Shown piece by piece: positions 37,498 through 45,403 of a stretch of 64,000 nt of DNA. Every line of letters begins with the position of its first letter. Position 1 is the stretch's first letter. The translations under genes and the position numbers were made by a program. The DNA is from Ruegeria sediminis (GTDB lineage: Bacteria; Pseudomonadota; Alphaproteobacteria; Rhodobacterales; Rhodobacteraceae), in contig NZ_VCPD01000001.1 in the NCBI RefSeq assembly GCF_005938215.1, positions 744,001 through 808,000 of the forward strand, given 5' to 3'. The notes under the pieces were generated by a model. That model was not told the origin of the DNA. It did no database searches and saw nothing but the letters and a program-made list of their open reading frames with translations.

Positions 37498-38885
37498 GCG
37501 ATGTTGGCCTTCCATCTTTCGATCTGGGCGCGCACCTGCGCGGGTGCGGTGCCGCCGTAGGACTGGCGCGAGTTTACCGAGTTTTCGACGCCAAGAACAT
37601 TGTAGACATCCGCGGTGATCGCCGCGTGGGCGGATTGCATCTCGGGCAGGGTCAGGTCGGGCAGGTCGCAGCCCTTTTTCTCGGCCAGCGCCACCAGCGC
37701 GCCGGTGACGTGATGCGCCTCGCGGAACGGCAGGCCGAGCACCCGCACCAGCCAGTCGGCCAGGTCGGTCGCGGTGGAGAAGCCGGATCCGGCGGCGGCG
37801 GCGAGGCTTTGGCGGTTGGCGGTCATGTCCCTGACCATGCCTTCCATCGCGGCCAGCGCCAGCATCCAGTTGTCGGCAGCGTCGAAGACCTGTTCCTTGT
37901 CCTCCTGCATGTCCTTGGAATAGGCCAGCGGCAGTCCCTTCATCACCATCATCAGCGCGGTGTTGGCGCCGAAGATGCGGCCCACCTTGGCGCGGATCAG
38001 TTCGGCGGCGTCGGGGTTCTTCTTCTGCGGCATGATCGACGAGCCGGTCGAGAACCGGTCGCTGAGCGTGACGAAGCGGAACTGGGCCGAGGACCAGATC
38101 ACCAGCTCTTCGGCGAAGCGCGACAGGTGCATGGCGCAGATCGAGGCGACCGACAGGAATTCCAGCGCGAAATCGCGGTCGCTGACCGCGTCCAGCGAGT
38201 TGGCGGCGGGACGGTCGAAGCCCAGCGCCTCGGCCGTCATGTGGCGGTCGATCGGGAAAGAGGTTCCGGCCAGCGCCGCCGCGCCGAGGGGCGATTCGTT
38301 CATCCGGGCGCGGGCGTCGCGGACGCGGCCGAGGTCACGGCCGAACATCTCGACATAGGCCATCATGTGATGGCCCCAGGTCACCGGCTGGGCGGTCTGA
38401 AGATGGGTGAAACCGGGCATGACCCAATCCGCCCCCGCCTCGGCCTGCGCCAGCAGCGCGCGGATCAGGGCCAGCAGCCCGGATTCGGCGGCGTCGAACT
38501 GGTCGCGCACCCAAAGCTTGAAATCGGTCGCCACCTGGTCGTTGCGGCTGCGGCCGGTATGCAGCCGGCCCGCGGGTTCGCCGATGATCTCCTTCAGGCG
38601 TGCCTCGACGTTCATGTGGATGTCTTCCAGCGCGGTCGAGAACCGGAAATCGCCCCGCTCGATCTCTGACAAAACGGTGAGCAGCCCTTCCCGAATGGCC
38701 GCGGCATCACTATCAGTTATCACGCCTGTCGCGGCCAGCATGGCCGCATGGGCCCGAGAGCCCGCGATGTCCTGGGCCGCCATGCGCTTGTCGAACCCGA
38801 TCGAGGCGTTTATCGCCTCCATGATCGCGTCAGGACCGGCGGCAAAGCGGCCGCCCCACATCTGGTTCGAGGATTGATCGGTCAT
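37494..38885 (-). CDS. argH: Argininosuccinate lyase
   Basis: A 463-residue fumarase/aspartase-superfamily enzyme. It splits argininosuccinate to arginine and fumarate. Visible motifs are [41 protein letters not shown] and the signature [12 protein letters not shown]. The frame is open to 39995, overlapping tlpA on the other strand; the ATG at 38885 begins [14 protein letters not shown] and matches the family. It is divergent from tlpA with 21 bases between starts, and leads the argH-lipoprotein-DUF2834-lysA-TIGR02302 run. Confidence 0.96.
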   Translation of the reverse strand: MTDQSSNQMWGGRFAAGPDAIMEAINASIGFDKRMAAQDIAGSRAHAAMLAATGVITDSDAAAIREGLLTVLSEIERGDFRFSTALEDIHMNVEARLKEIIGEPAGRLHTGRSRNDQVATDFKLWVRDQFDAAESGLLALIRALLAQAEAGADWVMPGFTHLQTAQPVTWGHHMMAYVEMFGRDLGRVRDARARMNESPLGAAALAGTSFPIDRHMTAEALGFDRPAANSLDAVSDRDFALEFLSVASICAMHLSRFAEELVIWSSAQFRFVTLSDRFSTGSSIMPQKKNPDAAELIRAKVGRIFGANTALMMVMKGLPLAYSKDMQEDKEQVFDAADNWMLALAAMEGMVRDMTANRQSLAAAAGSGFSTATDLADWLVRVLGLPFREAHHVTGALVALAEKKGCDLPDLTLPEMQSAHAAITADVYNVLGVENSVNSRQSYGGTAPAQVRAQIERWKANIA

Positions 38886-38906
38886 GTTGGAAAACCCGGA
38901 GTTGCT

Positions 38907-39473
38907 ATGCGCCTTGTTCGTCTGATCCCCCTTTATATGGCCCTCGCCTTGGGTGCAAATGCCGCGATGGCCGCCGATGTCGCGACGCTCGAGGCGCTGC
39001 GGGACGGCAGCATGAAGAAGCTGATCCTGCATTCCGAGCCCAAGCCGGTCGAGGCGGTCGAGTTTCAATTGGAGGATGACAAGGGCACGGCGTCGCTTGC
39101 GGATTACCGCGGCAAATACGTCCTGCTGAACTTCTGGGCCACGTGGTGCGCACCCTGCCGCAAGGAGATGCCGCAGCTTGCCGAGTTGCAGGACGAATTC
39201 GGCGGCGACAAGTTCGAGGTGCTGACGCTGGCCACGGGGCGGAACTCGCCCGCGGGCATCGTGAAGTTCTTCGAGGAGAACGGCATCGACAACCTGCCCC
39301 GGCACCAGGACCCGAAACAGGCCGTGGCGCGGGAAATGGGTGTCGTCGGCCTGCCGATCACCGTGATCATCGACCCGGACGGCAACGAAATCGCGCGGCT
39401 GATCGGGGATGCCGAATGGAACTCGGACAGCGCCAAGGCGATCATCTCGGCGCTGGTCGGCCCGGCCGGCTGA
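38907..39473 (+). CDS. tlpA: TlpA-like thiol:disulfide reductase
   Basis: A 188-residue periplasmic thioredoxin-fold protein. The signal peptide spans about residues 1-22 (ALGANAAMA). The active site is [11 protein letters not shown] with Cys81 and Cys84; the cis-Pro loop is [11 protein letters not shown]. TlpA-type proteins reduce periplasmic thiols during cytochrome c and cytochrome oxidase assembly. CGGAG precedes the ATG. Divergent from argH at very short distance, an arrangement I recall from Rhodobacter. Confidence 0.9.
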   Translation: MRLVRLIPLYMALALGANAAMAADVATLEALRDGSMKKLILHSEPKPVEAVEFQLEDDKGTASLADYRGKYVLLNFWATWCAPCRKEMPQLAELQDEFGGDKFEVLTLATGRNSPAGIVKFFEENGIDNLPRHQDPKQAVAREMGVVGLPITVIIDPDGNEIARLIGDAEWNSDSAKAIISALVGPAG

Positions 39474-39485
39474 ACCCGCAACGGA

Positions 39486-39503
39486 CGCAGGTCCGGACCT
39501 GCG
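39486..39503. repeat. Perfect 18-base palindrome after tlpA
   Basis: CGCAGGTCC followed immediately by its reverse complement GGACCTGCG, 13 bases after the tlpA stop. There is no T-run. It could fold as an RNA hairpin at the tlpA 3' end; no binding protein is suggested by the sequence. Confidence 0.4.
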
Positions 39504-39608
39504 CCGCCGCGCGGATTGGTTGGATATGCCGGCCCGGATCGCGTAACCTGCTGTCCGGCCGTTCCGGCCATCGCGACCTGTACTTGCATCAAAGGGGGGA
39601 CAGCGGCG

Positions 39609-39902
39609 GTGGATATTCTTGACGAAAGGCAGTTTCGGGAAACCGTCGTTGGCCGCAAACTGGCCATGGGCGGGACGTGGATCGTCGTTTCGGATGACGG
39701 CAAGATATCGGGAACCGGCGAAAACGGCGACGAAATCGCAGGAACCTGGTCCTGGGACGGCGCGTATTTCCGCAGGATCGTGTCCTACGGCCGGGACACG
39801 CAGCCTGAAGATCTGCAGAAAGTTGTCGCGAACGGGGACCAGATCACTTTCGTCAGGCAGAAGGGCGACGGCGTGGCGTTCACCTTCACCTTCGCCGATT
39901 GA
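39609..39902 (+). CDS. Small WxW-type protein without signal peptide (paralogue 1)
   Basis: A 97-residue protein, homologous over its whole length to the product of the next gene: shared pattern RQF...V..RKL, G-DW/TWIV, DG..SG...[13 protein letters not shown] versus GSWKWSGKYWCR, and a conserved tail [11 protein letters not shown] chose the GTG at 39609 because a GGGGGG tract lies at ribosome-binding distance and homology begins there. The frame is open upstream to 39516, giving a poor Cys-rich N-terminus. Unlike its neighbour it has no signal peptide and lacks both Cys. It belongs to small Rhodobacteraceae proteins sometimes mislabelled dihydrodipicolinate reductase, to my memory. Confidence 0.65.
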   Translation: MDILDERQFRETVVGRKLAMGGTWIVVSDDGKISGTGENGDEIAGTWSWDGAYFRRIVSYGRDTQPEDLQKVVANGDQITFVRQKGDGVAFTFTFAD

Positions 39903-40093
39903 GGCGCACCCGATCGTAGCGGTCTTATAAGCGCATTCTGCTTCGGGTCGCGGACATGGGACCCGACAGGTCGGCGGAAGGGATGCGCCCCCCAATGTTC
40001 CGGATTTTTCGATTTCGTGTTAAATTGTTGCCACGCCCGAACAAATTCCGGGCGAATTACCATTATTGTCAATTGAATTTAGGGGGGACTGCC

Positions 40094-40459
40094 ATGAAAC
40101 CCAAATTGCTTGTTCTGCTGTCACTGACGGCTGCGGTCGCCGGGTCCGCCGCTTTGGCCGAGTTCAAACAGGTCAAGAAGGAATCCCAGTTCCAGCAGCA
40201 GATCGTCGATCGCAAGCTGGTCGGCGCCAATGGGGACTGGACCATCATCAAGGCCGACGGCTCGCAGAGCGGCGAATTCAACGGCAACAAATACGTAGGC
40301 TCGTGGAAATGGAGCGGCAAGTATTGGTGCAGGAACGGCGTGATCGGCGGCAGGGAGCTTGGCACCAACTGCCAGCTTGTCGAGGTTGACGGGAACTCCG
40401 TTCGGTTCATCCGCGACAAGGGCAAGGGCAAGGTGAGCGTCGCCCTTACCATCGAGTAA
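40094..40459 (+). CDS. Small exported WxW-type protein (paralogue 2)
   Basis: A 121-residue protein with a clear signal peptide (MKPKLLVLLSLTAAVAGSAALA) and the repeated family body: ESQFQQQIVDRKLVG, GDWTIIKADGSQSGEFNG, GSWKWSGKYWCRNG and NCQLVEVDGNSVRFIRDKG. Cys in YWCR and NCQL may pair. AGGGGGG precedes the ATG. It is a tandem duplicate of the gene 191 bases upstream, which has lost, or never had, the export signal and Cys. Periplasmic role unknown. Confidence 0.75.
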   Translation: MKPKLLVLLSLTAAVAGSAALAEFKQVKKESQFQQQIVDRKLVGANGDWTIIKADGSQSGEFNGNKYVGSWKWSGKYWCRNGVIGGRELGTNCQLVEVDGNSVRFIRDKGKGKVSVALTIE

Positions 40460-40491
40460 CCACGCGCTTGGCGAACAATGTGCTATGATTG

Positions 40492-40529
40492 TCCCGACCT
40501 GAGTTGTCAGGTCGGGATCAGGATCCTGA
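40492..40529 (+). other. Hairpin plus palindrome in the leader of the next gene
   Basis: Perfect 11-bp stem TCCCGACCTGA / TCAGGTCGGGA with a four-base loop (40492-40517), followed directly by the palindrome TCAGGATCCTGA (40518-40529). TATGAT just upstream (40484-40489) could be a -10 box, which would put the hairpin at the very 5' end of the mRNA. No T-run, so not a simple terminator. Confidence 0.45.
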
Positions 40530-40547
40530 GTCGGAAAGGAGCAAGCC

Positions 40548-40877
40548 ATGAAACCTGTGGTTCTGCTGATCGGTCGGCTGCCCAACGTGATCGGCGACGT
40601 CGCACGGCAGTTGGACCATCTGCCCATCGAATGGCTGGGCGCGCACAACCAGGCCGAGGTGGAGCGCCAGCTGGAAGCCGAGCCCCGCATCGCCTGTGCG
40701 GTCATGGGGGCGGGGCTGGACGACAACGTGCGGGGCGCGCTGGTCCGCGTGATCGCCGCGCGACGTCCGGACATCTGCATTCACCTCAAGGACCGGGAGT
40801 CGGGGCCCGAAGGCCTGGTTCCCTTTGTCGAGCGTGTGGTGCAGCACCTGGTGCCGGACGAGGCGAAGACGGGCTGA
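40548..40877 (+). CDS. Unknown soluble protein, receiver-like pattern
   Basis: A 109-residue protein (MKPVVLLIGRLPNVIGDVAR at the N-terminus). Alternating strands and helices (VVLLIGRL, EWLGAHN, IACAVMGAGLDD, DICIHLKD) resemble a small Rossmann or receiver-like fold, but no phosphorylation site triad is evident. AAGGAG lies well placed before the ATG. It precedes another unknown gene and a sterol-desaturase-family gene, possibly one operon. No family is recognised. Confidence 0.7.
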   Translation: MKPVVLLIGRLPNVIGDVARQLDHLPIEWLGAHNQAEVERQLEAEPRIACAVMGAGLDDNVRGALVRVIAARRPDICIHLKDRESGPEGLVPFVERVVQHLVPDEAKTG

Positions 40878-40936
40878 CGCGACGCGACCTTTGACAGCCG
40901 GGCGAAGCCTTTGCAGGCTGTCGCGAGGAGGAGCCC

Positions 40937-41323
40937 ATGCCACTCGAAGTCATGCTGGCGCTGGTCATCGGCGGCATCGCCGGGATCGCGCTGTTGTTGC
41001 ATCTGTCCGGCCGGTCCAACCAGCGCGTGCTCACGCCCGAAATCGCGCGCGAGGAGTGGCGGCGCCATTTCCCGGACGACATGATCGTCGACGTGACGCT
41101 TGCGCATGACGGCCACGCGGCGCTGATGCGGACCGAGACCGGGCCGGGCCTGCTGTGGGCCCTTGGCGCCGACACGGTGGCGCGGCACCTGATGGATTTC
41201 GACTGGCTCGATCATCCGAAGGGGCTGGAGATCTTTTTCCATGACTTCGGCGCTCCGCGCGTGCTCGTCCGCCTCGACGAGACCGAGCGCCGGCACTGGC
41301 GGCACCTGATGGAGCCCGCATGA
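40937..41323 (+). CDS. Unknown membrane-anchored protein
   Basis: A 128-residue protein with one N-terminal hydrophobic segment (LEVMLALVIGGIAGIALLLHL) and a cytoplasmic-type domain: EEWRRHFPDDMIVDVTLAHDGHAALMR, GLLWALGADTVARHL, FHDFGAPRVLVRLDE. The pattern looks like a conserved small domain, though I do not know its name. GAGGAGG precedes the ATG. Its stop overlaps the next start (ATGA), implying coupling with the desaturase-family protein, which it may assist. Confidence 0.75.
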   Translation: MPLEVMLALVIGGIAGIALLLHLSGRSNQRVLTPEIAREEWRRHFPDDMIVDVTLAHDGHAALMRTETGPGLLWALGADTVARHLMDFDWLDHPKGLEIFFHDFGAPRVLVRLDETERRHWRHLMEPA

Positions 41324-42294
41324 GCGACCAGATCACCTATCCCGACGTCGTCCAATGGGCGATCCCCTTTTTCATTGCCGCGATCCTGGCCGAATTCGCA
41401 TGGATCGCGATCAAGGGCCGCGGCGGGCGGTACGAGACCCGCGACGCGGTGACCTCGCTGATCATGGGGGCGGGCAACGTCGCCTCGGGGATCCTGCTGG
41501 GCTTCGTCGCCTGGGCGTTCTTCATGTGGCTATGGGCGCTGACGCCGCTGGACCTTGGCACGTCGGTCTGGGTGGTGGCGCTGTGCTTCGTGCTGGACGA
41601 CCTGCGCTATTACTGGGTGCACCGGTTCGGCCACCGCATCCGCTGGGTCTGGGCCAGCCACGTCAACCACCACAGTTCGCAGCATTACAACCTGACAACG
41701 GCGCTGCGCCAGACCTGGACCTATACCTTCACCTTCATGATGGTGGTGCGGGCGCCGCTGATCCTGCTGGGCTTCCATCCGGCGATGGTGCTGTTCTGCG
41801 GCGGGCTGAACCTGATCTACCAGTTCTGGATCCACACCGAGGCGATCGGCCGGATGCCGCGCTGGTTCGAGGCGGTGATGAACACGCCCAGCCACCACCG
41901 GGTGCATCACGGTCGCAACGCCCGTTACCTGGACTGCAACTATGCCGGGGTTTTCATCGTCTGGGACAAGCTGTTCGGCACCTTCGTCCCTGAGCAGGAG
42001 GACGAGCCCGTCGATTACGGGCTGGTGCACAATATCGGCACCTTCAACCCGCTGCGGGTCGCATTCCACGAATGGGTGGCGATCTTCCGCGATGTCCTGC
42101 GGCCGGGGCTGACGCTGCGCCAGCGGCTGGGCTACGCCTTCGGCCCTCCCGGCTACAGCCATGACGGCAGCCGCGACACCTCGGGGCAGATCAAGGCCAG
42201 GCACCTTGCCCGCCACCCCGAACTGCGCGGGACCGCCGGTTTCGGGCAGCCGGACCGCCCATCCGCACGGCCGGCGGAAGAGCAGACCCTGTGA
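41320..42294 (+). CDS. Sterol desaturase/fatty acid hydroxylase family protein
   Basis: A 324-residue di-iron membrane protein. His clusters: HRFGHR, HVNHHSSQH, HTEA and HHRVHHGRN, in the order expected for the fatty acid hydroxylase superfamily. Several hydrophobic helices precede them (PFFIAAILAEFAWIAI, ILLGFVAWAFFMWLW). The C-terminal tail is hydrophilic. Substrate unknown; it might hydroxylate a membrane lipid or carotenoid. It overlaps the preceding membrane-anchored gene by four bases. It is shorter and much more GC-rich than the family member at 27978-29027, so the two are not a recent duplication. Confidence 0.88.
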   Translation: MSDQITYPDVVQWAIPFFIAAILAEFAWIAIKGRGGRYETRDAVTSLIMGAGNVASGILLGFVAWAFFMWLWALTPLDLGTSVWVVALCFVLDDLRYYWVHRFGHRIRWVWASHVNHHSSQHYNLTTALRQTWTYTFTFMMVVRAPLILLGFHPAMVLFCGGLNLIYQFWIHTEAIGRMPRWFEAVMNTPSHHRVHHGRNARYLDCNYAGVFIVWDKLFGTFVPEQEDEPVDYGLVHNIGTFNPLRVAFHEWVAIFRDVLRPGLTLRQRLGYAFGPPGYSHDGSRDTSGQIKARHLARHPELRGTAGFGQPDRPSARPAEEQTL

Positions 42295-42393
42295 CGCCTT
42301 CGTGACCCGGCCGCCCGGGTCCCGCCTTGAAAATCCGCGCTTTCGGCACATATGGGACGGATACCTTTTGCAGCGTCCGCGCCGGAGCCCGAC

Positions 42394-42573
42394 ATGAGCC
42401 GCATCACGACCGTCAGCCTAGCAACCGGCCTTCTGGGCCTGGTCATGTCCATGACGGTCGCCCTGGTCGCGGCGTTTCCGACCGCATTGATCGCCGTCGG
42501 CTACGCGATGATGTTCCTGGGGGCCATCGGCTCGGTCGTCGGATCGGTGCTGGCCCGCAGCCTCGCCGGATAG
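42394..42573 (+). CDS. Small hydrophobic protein, 59 residues
   Basis: Two hydrophobic segments (TVSLATGLLGLVMSMTVALV and ALIAVGYAMMFLGAIGSVVG) and no charged domain. The ATG at 42394 has CGGAG upstream; the frame extends to 42352, but that stretch is hydrophilic and lacks a ribosome-binding site. Function unknown. A stand-alone gene between a desaturase-family gene and the EAL protein. Confidence 0.6.
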   Translation: MSRITTVSLATGLLGLVMSMTVALVAAFPTALIAVGYAMMFLGAIGSVVGSVLARSLAG

Positions 42574-42682
42574 GCGCGCGCGGTCTTTCGCCCGTTTCCT
42601 CAAGTTCGACGTTTAACCCGCGGTTTACCCGCGCCCGCCACAGTGTCGCCAAGAGGCATTCGCAGGCGACTCGGGGCGCGAC

Positions 42683-43522
42683 ATGAACAGACGGACAAGA
42701 AAGCTGGCCGACGCGCCGGAAGGGTCGGACAGCCCCCTGACCGCGGCGGTATCCTCGCGCGACCGCTCGGCCGTGCAGATGGCGACCGAGGCGGTCAGGC
42801 ACAGGCAGTGCCTGCTGGCCTATCAACCGGTCTTGCAGGCGCGCGCTCCGCATGACGTAGCGTTCTACGAAGGCTTCATCCGCGTTCTCGACGAAACTGG
42901 ACGGGTGATCCCGGCCCGCGATTTCATGCCACGGGTCGAGGAGACCGAGATCGGAAGAGAGCTTGATTGCATCGCCCTCGACATCGGATTGCGGGCCCTG
43001 ACCCGCGCCCCCGGCATTCGCCTGTCGATCAACATGTCCGCCCGTTCGATCGGTTATCCGCGCTGGCTGCAGGTGCTCGAGCGGTATCTGAAGCAGGATC
43101 CGAAGCTGGGCGAGCGGCTGATCCTGGAAATCACCGAACGGTCCGCCATGCTGGTTCCGGAACTCGTCATCGAGTTCATGGACCGCCTGCAGCCGCGCGG
43201 GATCGCCTTTGCGCTGGACGATTACGGCTCCAGCAGTTTCAGCTTTCGCCATTTCCGGGATTTCCTGTTCGATGCCGCCAAGATCGATGGCCAGTTCGTG
43301 CAGGGCGTCAGCGGCGATCCCGACAACCAGTCCCTGATCCGCGCCCTGGTGGCGGTGGCGCGCGAGTTCGACATCCTGGTCACCGCCGAATCGGTGGAGG
43401 ACCCGCAGGATGCGGAGTTTCTTGCCGCCAGCGGAGTCGACTGCCTGCAGGGCTATCTGTTCGGCGCGCCGTCGATCCATGCCCCGTGGATCCAAAATAA
43501 ACAGGAGTCCGCCAGTGCTTAG
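42683..43522 (+). CDS. Stand-alone EAL-domain protein (c-di-GMP phosphodiesterase-like)
   Basis: A 279-residue protein that is almost entirely an EAL domain. The EAL tripeptide reads EGF (YEGFIRV, Glu63). The other expected metal and catalytic positions seem present: Asn117 (INMS), Glu149 (EITE), Asp179-Asp180 (LDDYG), Lys200 (AAKID), Glu236 (AESVE) and Gln256 (LQGY). Activity on c-di-GMP is thus possible, although the loop LDDYGSSSFSF differs from the usual DDFGTGYSS. No GGDEF or sensor domain and no membrane segment. The first 35 residues look disordered. It is upstream of phaA but probably independent. Confidence 0.85.
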   Translation: MNRRTRKLADAPEGSDSPLTAAVSSRDRSAVQMATEAVRHRQCLLAYQPVLQARAPHDVAFYEGFIRVLDETGRVIPARDFMPRVEETEIGRELDCIALDIGLRALTRAPGIRLSINMSARSIGYPRWLQVLERYLKQDPKLGERLILEITERSAMLVPELVIEFMDRLQPRGIAFALDDYGSSSFSFRHFRDFLFDAAKIDGQFVQGVSGDPDNQSLIRALVAVAREFDILVTAESVEDPQDAEFLAASGVDCLQGYLFGAPSIHAPWIQNKQESASA

Positions 43523-43579
43523 CCGGACATCCATGAGCGGAAAACGCCGCCAATCCCCCTGATGAGACAAGCTGTCCGT

Positions 43580-43595
43580 TGCTGCAAGTGCAGCA
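43580..43595. promoter_or_regulatory. Putative PhaR operator upstream of phaA
   Basis: TGCTGC-AAGT-GCAGCA, a perfect dyad of six-base arms. It matches the CTGC-N3/4-GCAG pattern reported for the PHB regulator PhaR in Paracoccus and Rhodobacter, to my memory. It lies 121 bases before the phaA ATG. The phaR gene itself is not in the window. Confidence 0.6.
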
Positions 43596-43715
43596 TTAGT
43601 TTATGGCAGTGGGTATAGGAGCGGGGGATGGCGAGACGCTCTGCAGGTCGGGAAGAAACTCCTCGATCTGCGCCGTCGATTTCCCGAAGGACTATGACGG
43701 TAAAGGAATGACCAT

Positions 43716-44891
43716 ATGACCAACGTAGTAATCGCATCCGCCGCGCGGACCGGTGTCGGAAGTTTCGGCGGCTCTTTTGCGAACACCCCCGCGCATGACC
43801 TGGGCGCCGCCGTTCTCGAGGCTGTCGTGGAACGCGCCGGCGTCGAAAAGGGCGAAGTCAGCGAAACCATCATGGGCCAGGTCCTGACCGCGGCCCAGGG
43901 GCAGAACCCCGCCCGCCAGGCGCATATCAACGCCGGTCTGCCGCAGGAAAGCGCCGCCTGGGGCATCAACCAGGTCTGCGGCTCGGGGCTGCGCGCCGTG
44001 GCGCTGGGCGCCCAGCACATCCAGCTGGGCGACGCCGCGATCGTCTGCGCCGGCGGCCAGGAGAACATGACCCTTTCGCCCCATGCCGCCGCCCTGCGCG
44101 CCGGTCACAAGATGGGCGACATGAAATATATCGACACCATGATCCGCGACGGCCTGTGGGACGCCTTCAACGGCTACCACATGGGCCAGACCGCCGAGAA
44201 CGTGGCCGAGAAGTGGCAGATCAGCCGCGACATGCAGGATGAATTCGCGGTCGCGTCGCAGAACAAGGCCGAAGCCGCGCAAAAGGCCGGCAAGTTCAAG
44301 GACGAGATCGTCCCCTTCACCATCAAGACCCGCAAGGGCGACATCGTGATGGACAGCGACGAATACATCCGACACGGCGCGACCATGGAAGCCATGGCGA
44401 AACTGCGCCCCGCCTTCACCAAGGACGGCTCGGTGACCGCCGCCAACGCCTCGGGCCTCAACGACGGCGCCGCGGCGACCCTGCTGATGTCGGCCGAGAA
44501 CGCCGAGAAGCGCGGGATCGAGCCGCTGGCCCGCATCGCCTCTTACGCGACCGCCGGGCTTGACCCGTCGATCATGGGCGTCGGCCCGATCTACGCGTCG
44601 CGCAAGGCGCTGGAAAAGGCCGGCTGGTCGGTCGATGACCTGGATCTGATCGAAGCCAACGAAGCCTTCGCGGCGCAGGCCTGCGCGGTGAACAAGGACA
44701 TGGGCTGGGATCCGTCGATCGTGAACGTCAACGGCGGCGCCATCGCCATCGGTCACCCGATCGGCGCTTCGGGCTGCCGCGTCCTGAACACGCTTCTGTT
44801 CGAAATGAAGCGCCGCGACGCCAAGAAGGGCCTCGCGACGCTCTGCATCGGCGGCGGCATGGGCGTCGCCCTGTGCGTGGAACGCGACTGA
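43716..44891 (+). CDS. phaA: Acetyl-CoA acetyltransferase (beta-ketothiolase)
   Basis: A 391-residue biosynthetic thiolase. It condenses two acetyl-CoA to acetoacetyl-CoA, feeding PHB synthesis and, through crotonyl-CoA, the ethylmalonyl-CoA pathway. Catalytic residues are Cys88 (NQVCGSG), His347 (GHPIGASG) and Cys377 (CIGGGMG). AAGGA precedes the ATG. phaB follows after one extra gene. Length equals that of known PhaA enzymes (about 391-393). Confidence 0.96.
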   Translation: MTNVVIASAARTGVGSFGGSFANTPAHDLGAAVLEAVVERAGVEKGEVSETIMGQVLTAAQGQNPARQAHINAGLPQESAAWGINQVCGSGLRAVALGAQHIQLGDAAIVCAGGQENMTLSPHAAALRAGHKMGDMKYIDTMIRDGLWDAFNGYHMGQTAENVAEKWQISRDMQDEFAVASQNKAEAAQKAGKFKDEIVPFTIKTRKGDIVMDSDEYIRHGATMEAMAKLRPAFTKDGSVTAANASGLNDGAAATLLMSAENAEKRGIEPLARIASYATAGLDPSIMGVGPIYASRKALEKAGWSVDDLDLIEANEAFAAQACAVNKDMGWDPSIVNVNGGAIAIGHPIGASGCRVLNTLLFEMKRRDAKKGLATLCIGGGMGVALCVERD

Positions 44892-44895
44892 CCTG

Positions 44896-45285
44896 ATGCC
44901 GGCCGTTCGGCGCCAGTTCACGGTGGCCCTTGCAATCTGTGTTGCAGGGGCCGCGCAGGCGCAAAACCGGCAGCCGATCTCTACCAGCCTGACCGAATGC
45001 AGCGTGATCTTCACCGAACTGGCCGATCTGGGCGCACGTCGTGGAAAGGACGAGGACACGGTCAACGCGGCCCTGGTCAGCGCCTCGCTGTTCCTTGTCG
45101 AAGCCCGCGAACAAGCCGGGCGCGAGGGCACATCGGAACCCTACGGCCACATCCAGTCCGAACAGGACCGACTGGCCGAGAAATGGGAAGGGCGCTTCAG
45201 CAGCCTCATCCTGCTGAACGAGAACAAGGACTGGATCGACTACTGCCGTGCGTTGGGGAAGAACCGTGGTCTTGCTCTGCCCTGA
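44896..45285 (+). CDS. Unknown exported protein between phaA and phaB
   Basis: A 129-residue protein with a signal peptide (MPAVRRQFTVALAICVAGAAQA before QNRQPI). The mature part is helical and holds two Cys (TECSVIF and DYCRAL) that may form a disulfide, with repeated Ala/Glu-rich stretches (LVSASLFLVEAREQ). No family recognised. It begins four bases after the phaA stop, so it is probably co-transcribed. In relatives I recall phaA and phaB as neighbours, so its place here is unusual. A link to PHB is not evident. Confidence 0.75.
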   Translation: MPAVRRQFTVALAICVAGAAQAQNRQPISTSLTECSVIFTELADLGARRGKDEDTVNAALVSASLFLVEAREQAGREGTSEPYGHIQSEQDRLAEKWEGRFSSLILLNENKDWIDYCRALGKNRGLALP

Positions 45286-45326
45286 CGACATTGCCTTCTC
45301 AGCCCGCCGCGCTGCGGCGATTTTCC

Positions 45327-45345
45327 TGCGCAACAATATTGCGCA
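45327..45345. promoter_or_regulatory. Inverted repeat upstream of phaB
   Basis: TGCGCAA-CAATA-TTGCGCA, seven-base perfect arms, 59 bases before the phaB ATG. TGC/GCA-rich like PhaR sites but not the exact consensus. It suggests that phaB can be controlled separately from phaA. Confidence 0.45.
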
Positions 45346-45403
45346 ATCACTCGCAAAACAGTAACAGCATTACTAAGCCCATTCAAAATCGGAGGATTCC
45401 TTA

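Noticed and set aside
33376..38669. Long plus-strand frames opposite the TIGR02302, lysA and argH genes
   Set aside because: Antisense shadows rich in Arg, His and Gly without signals or domains.
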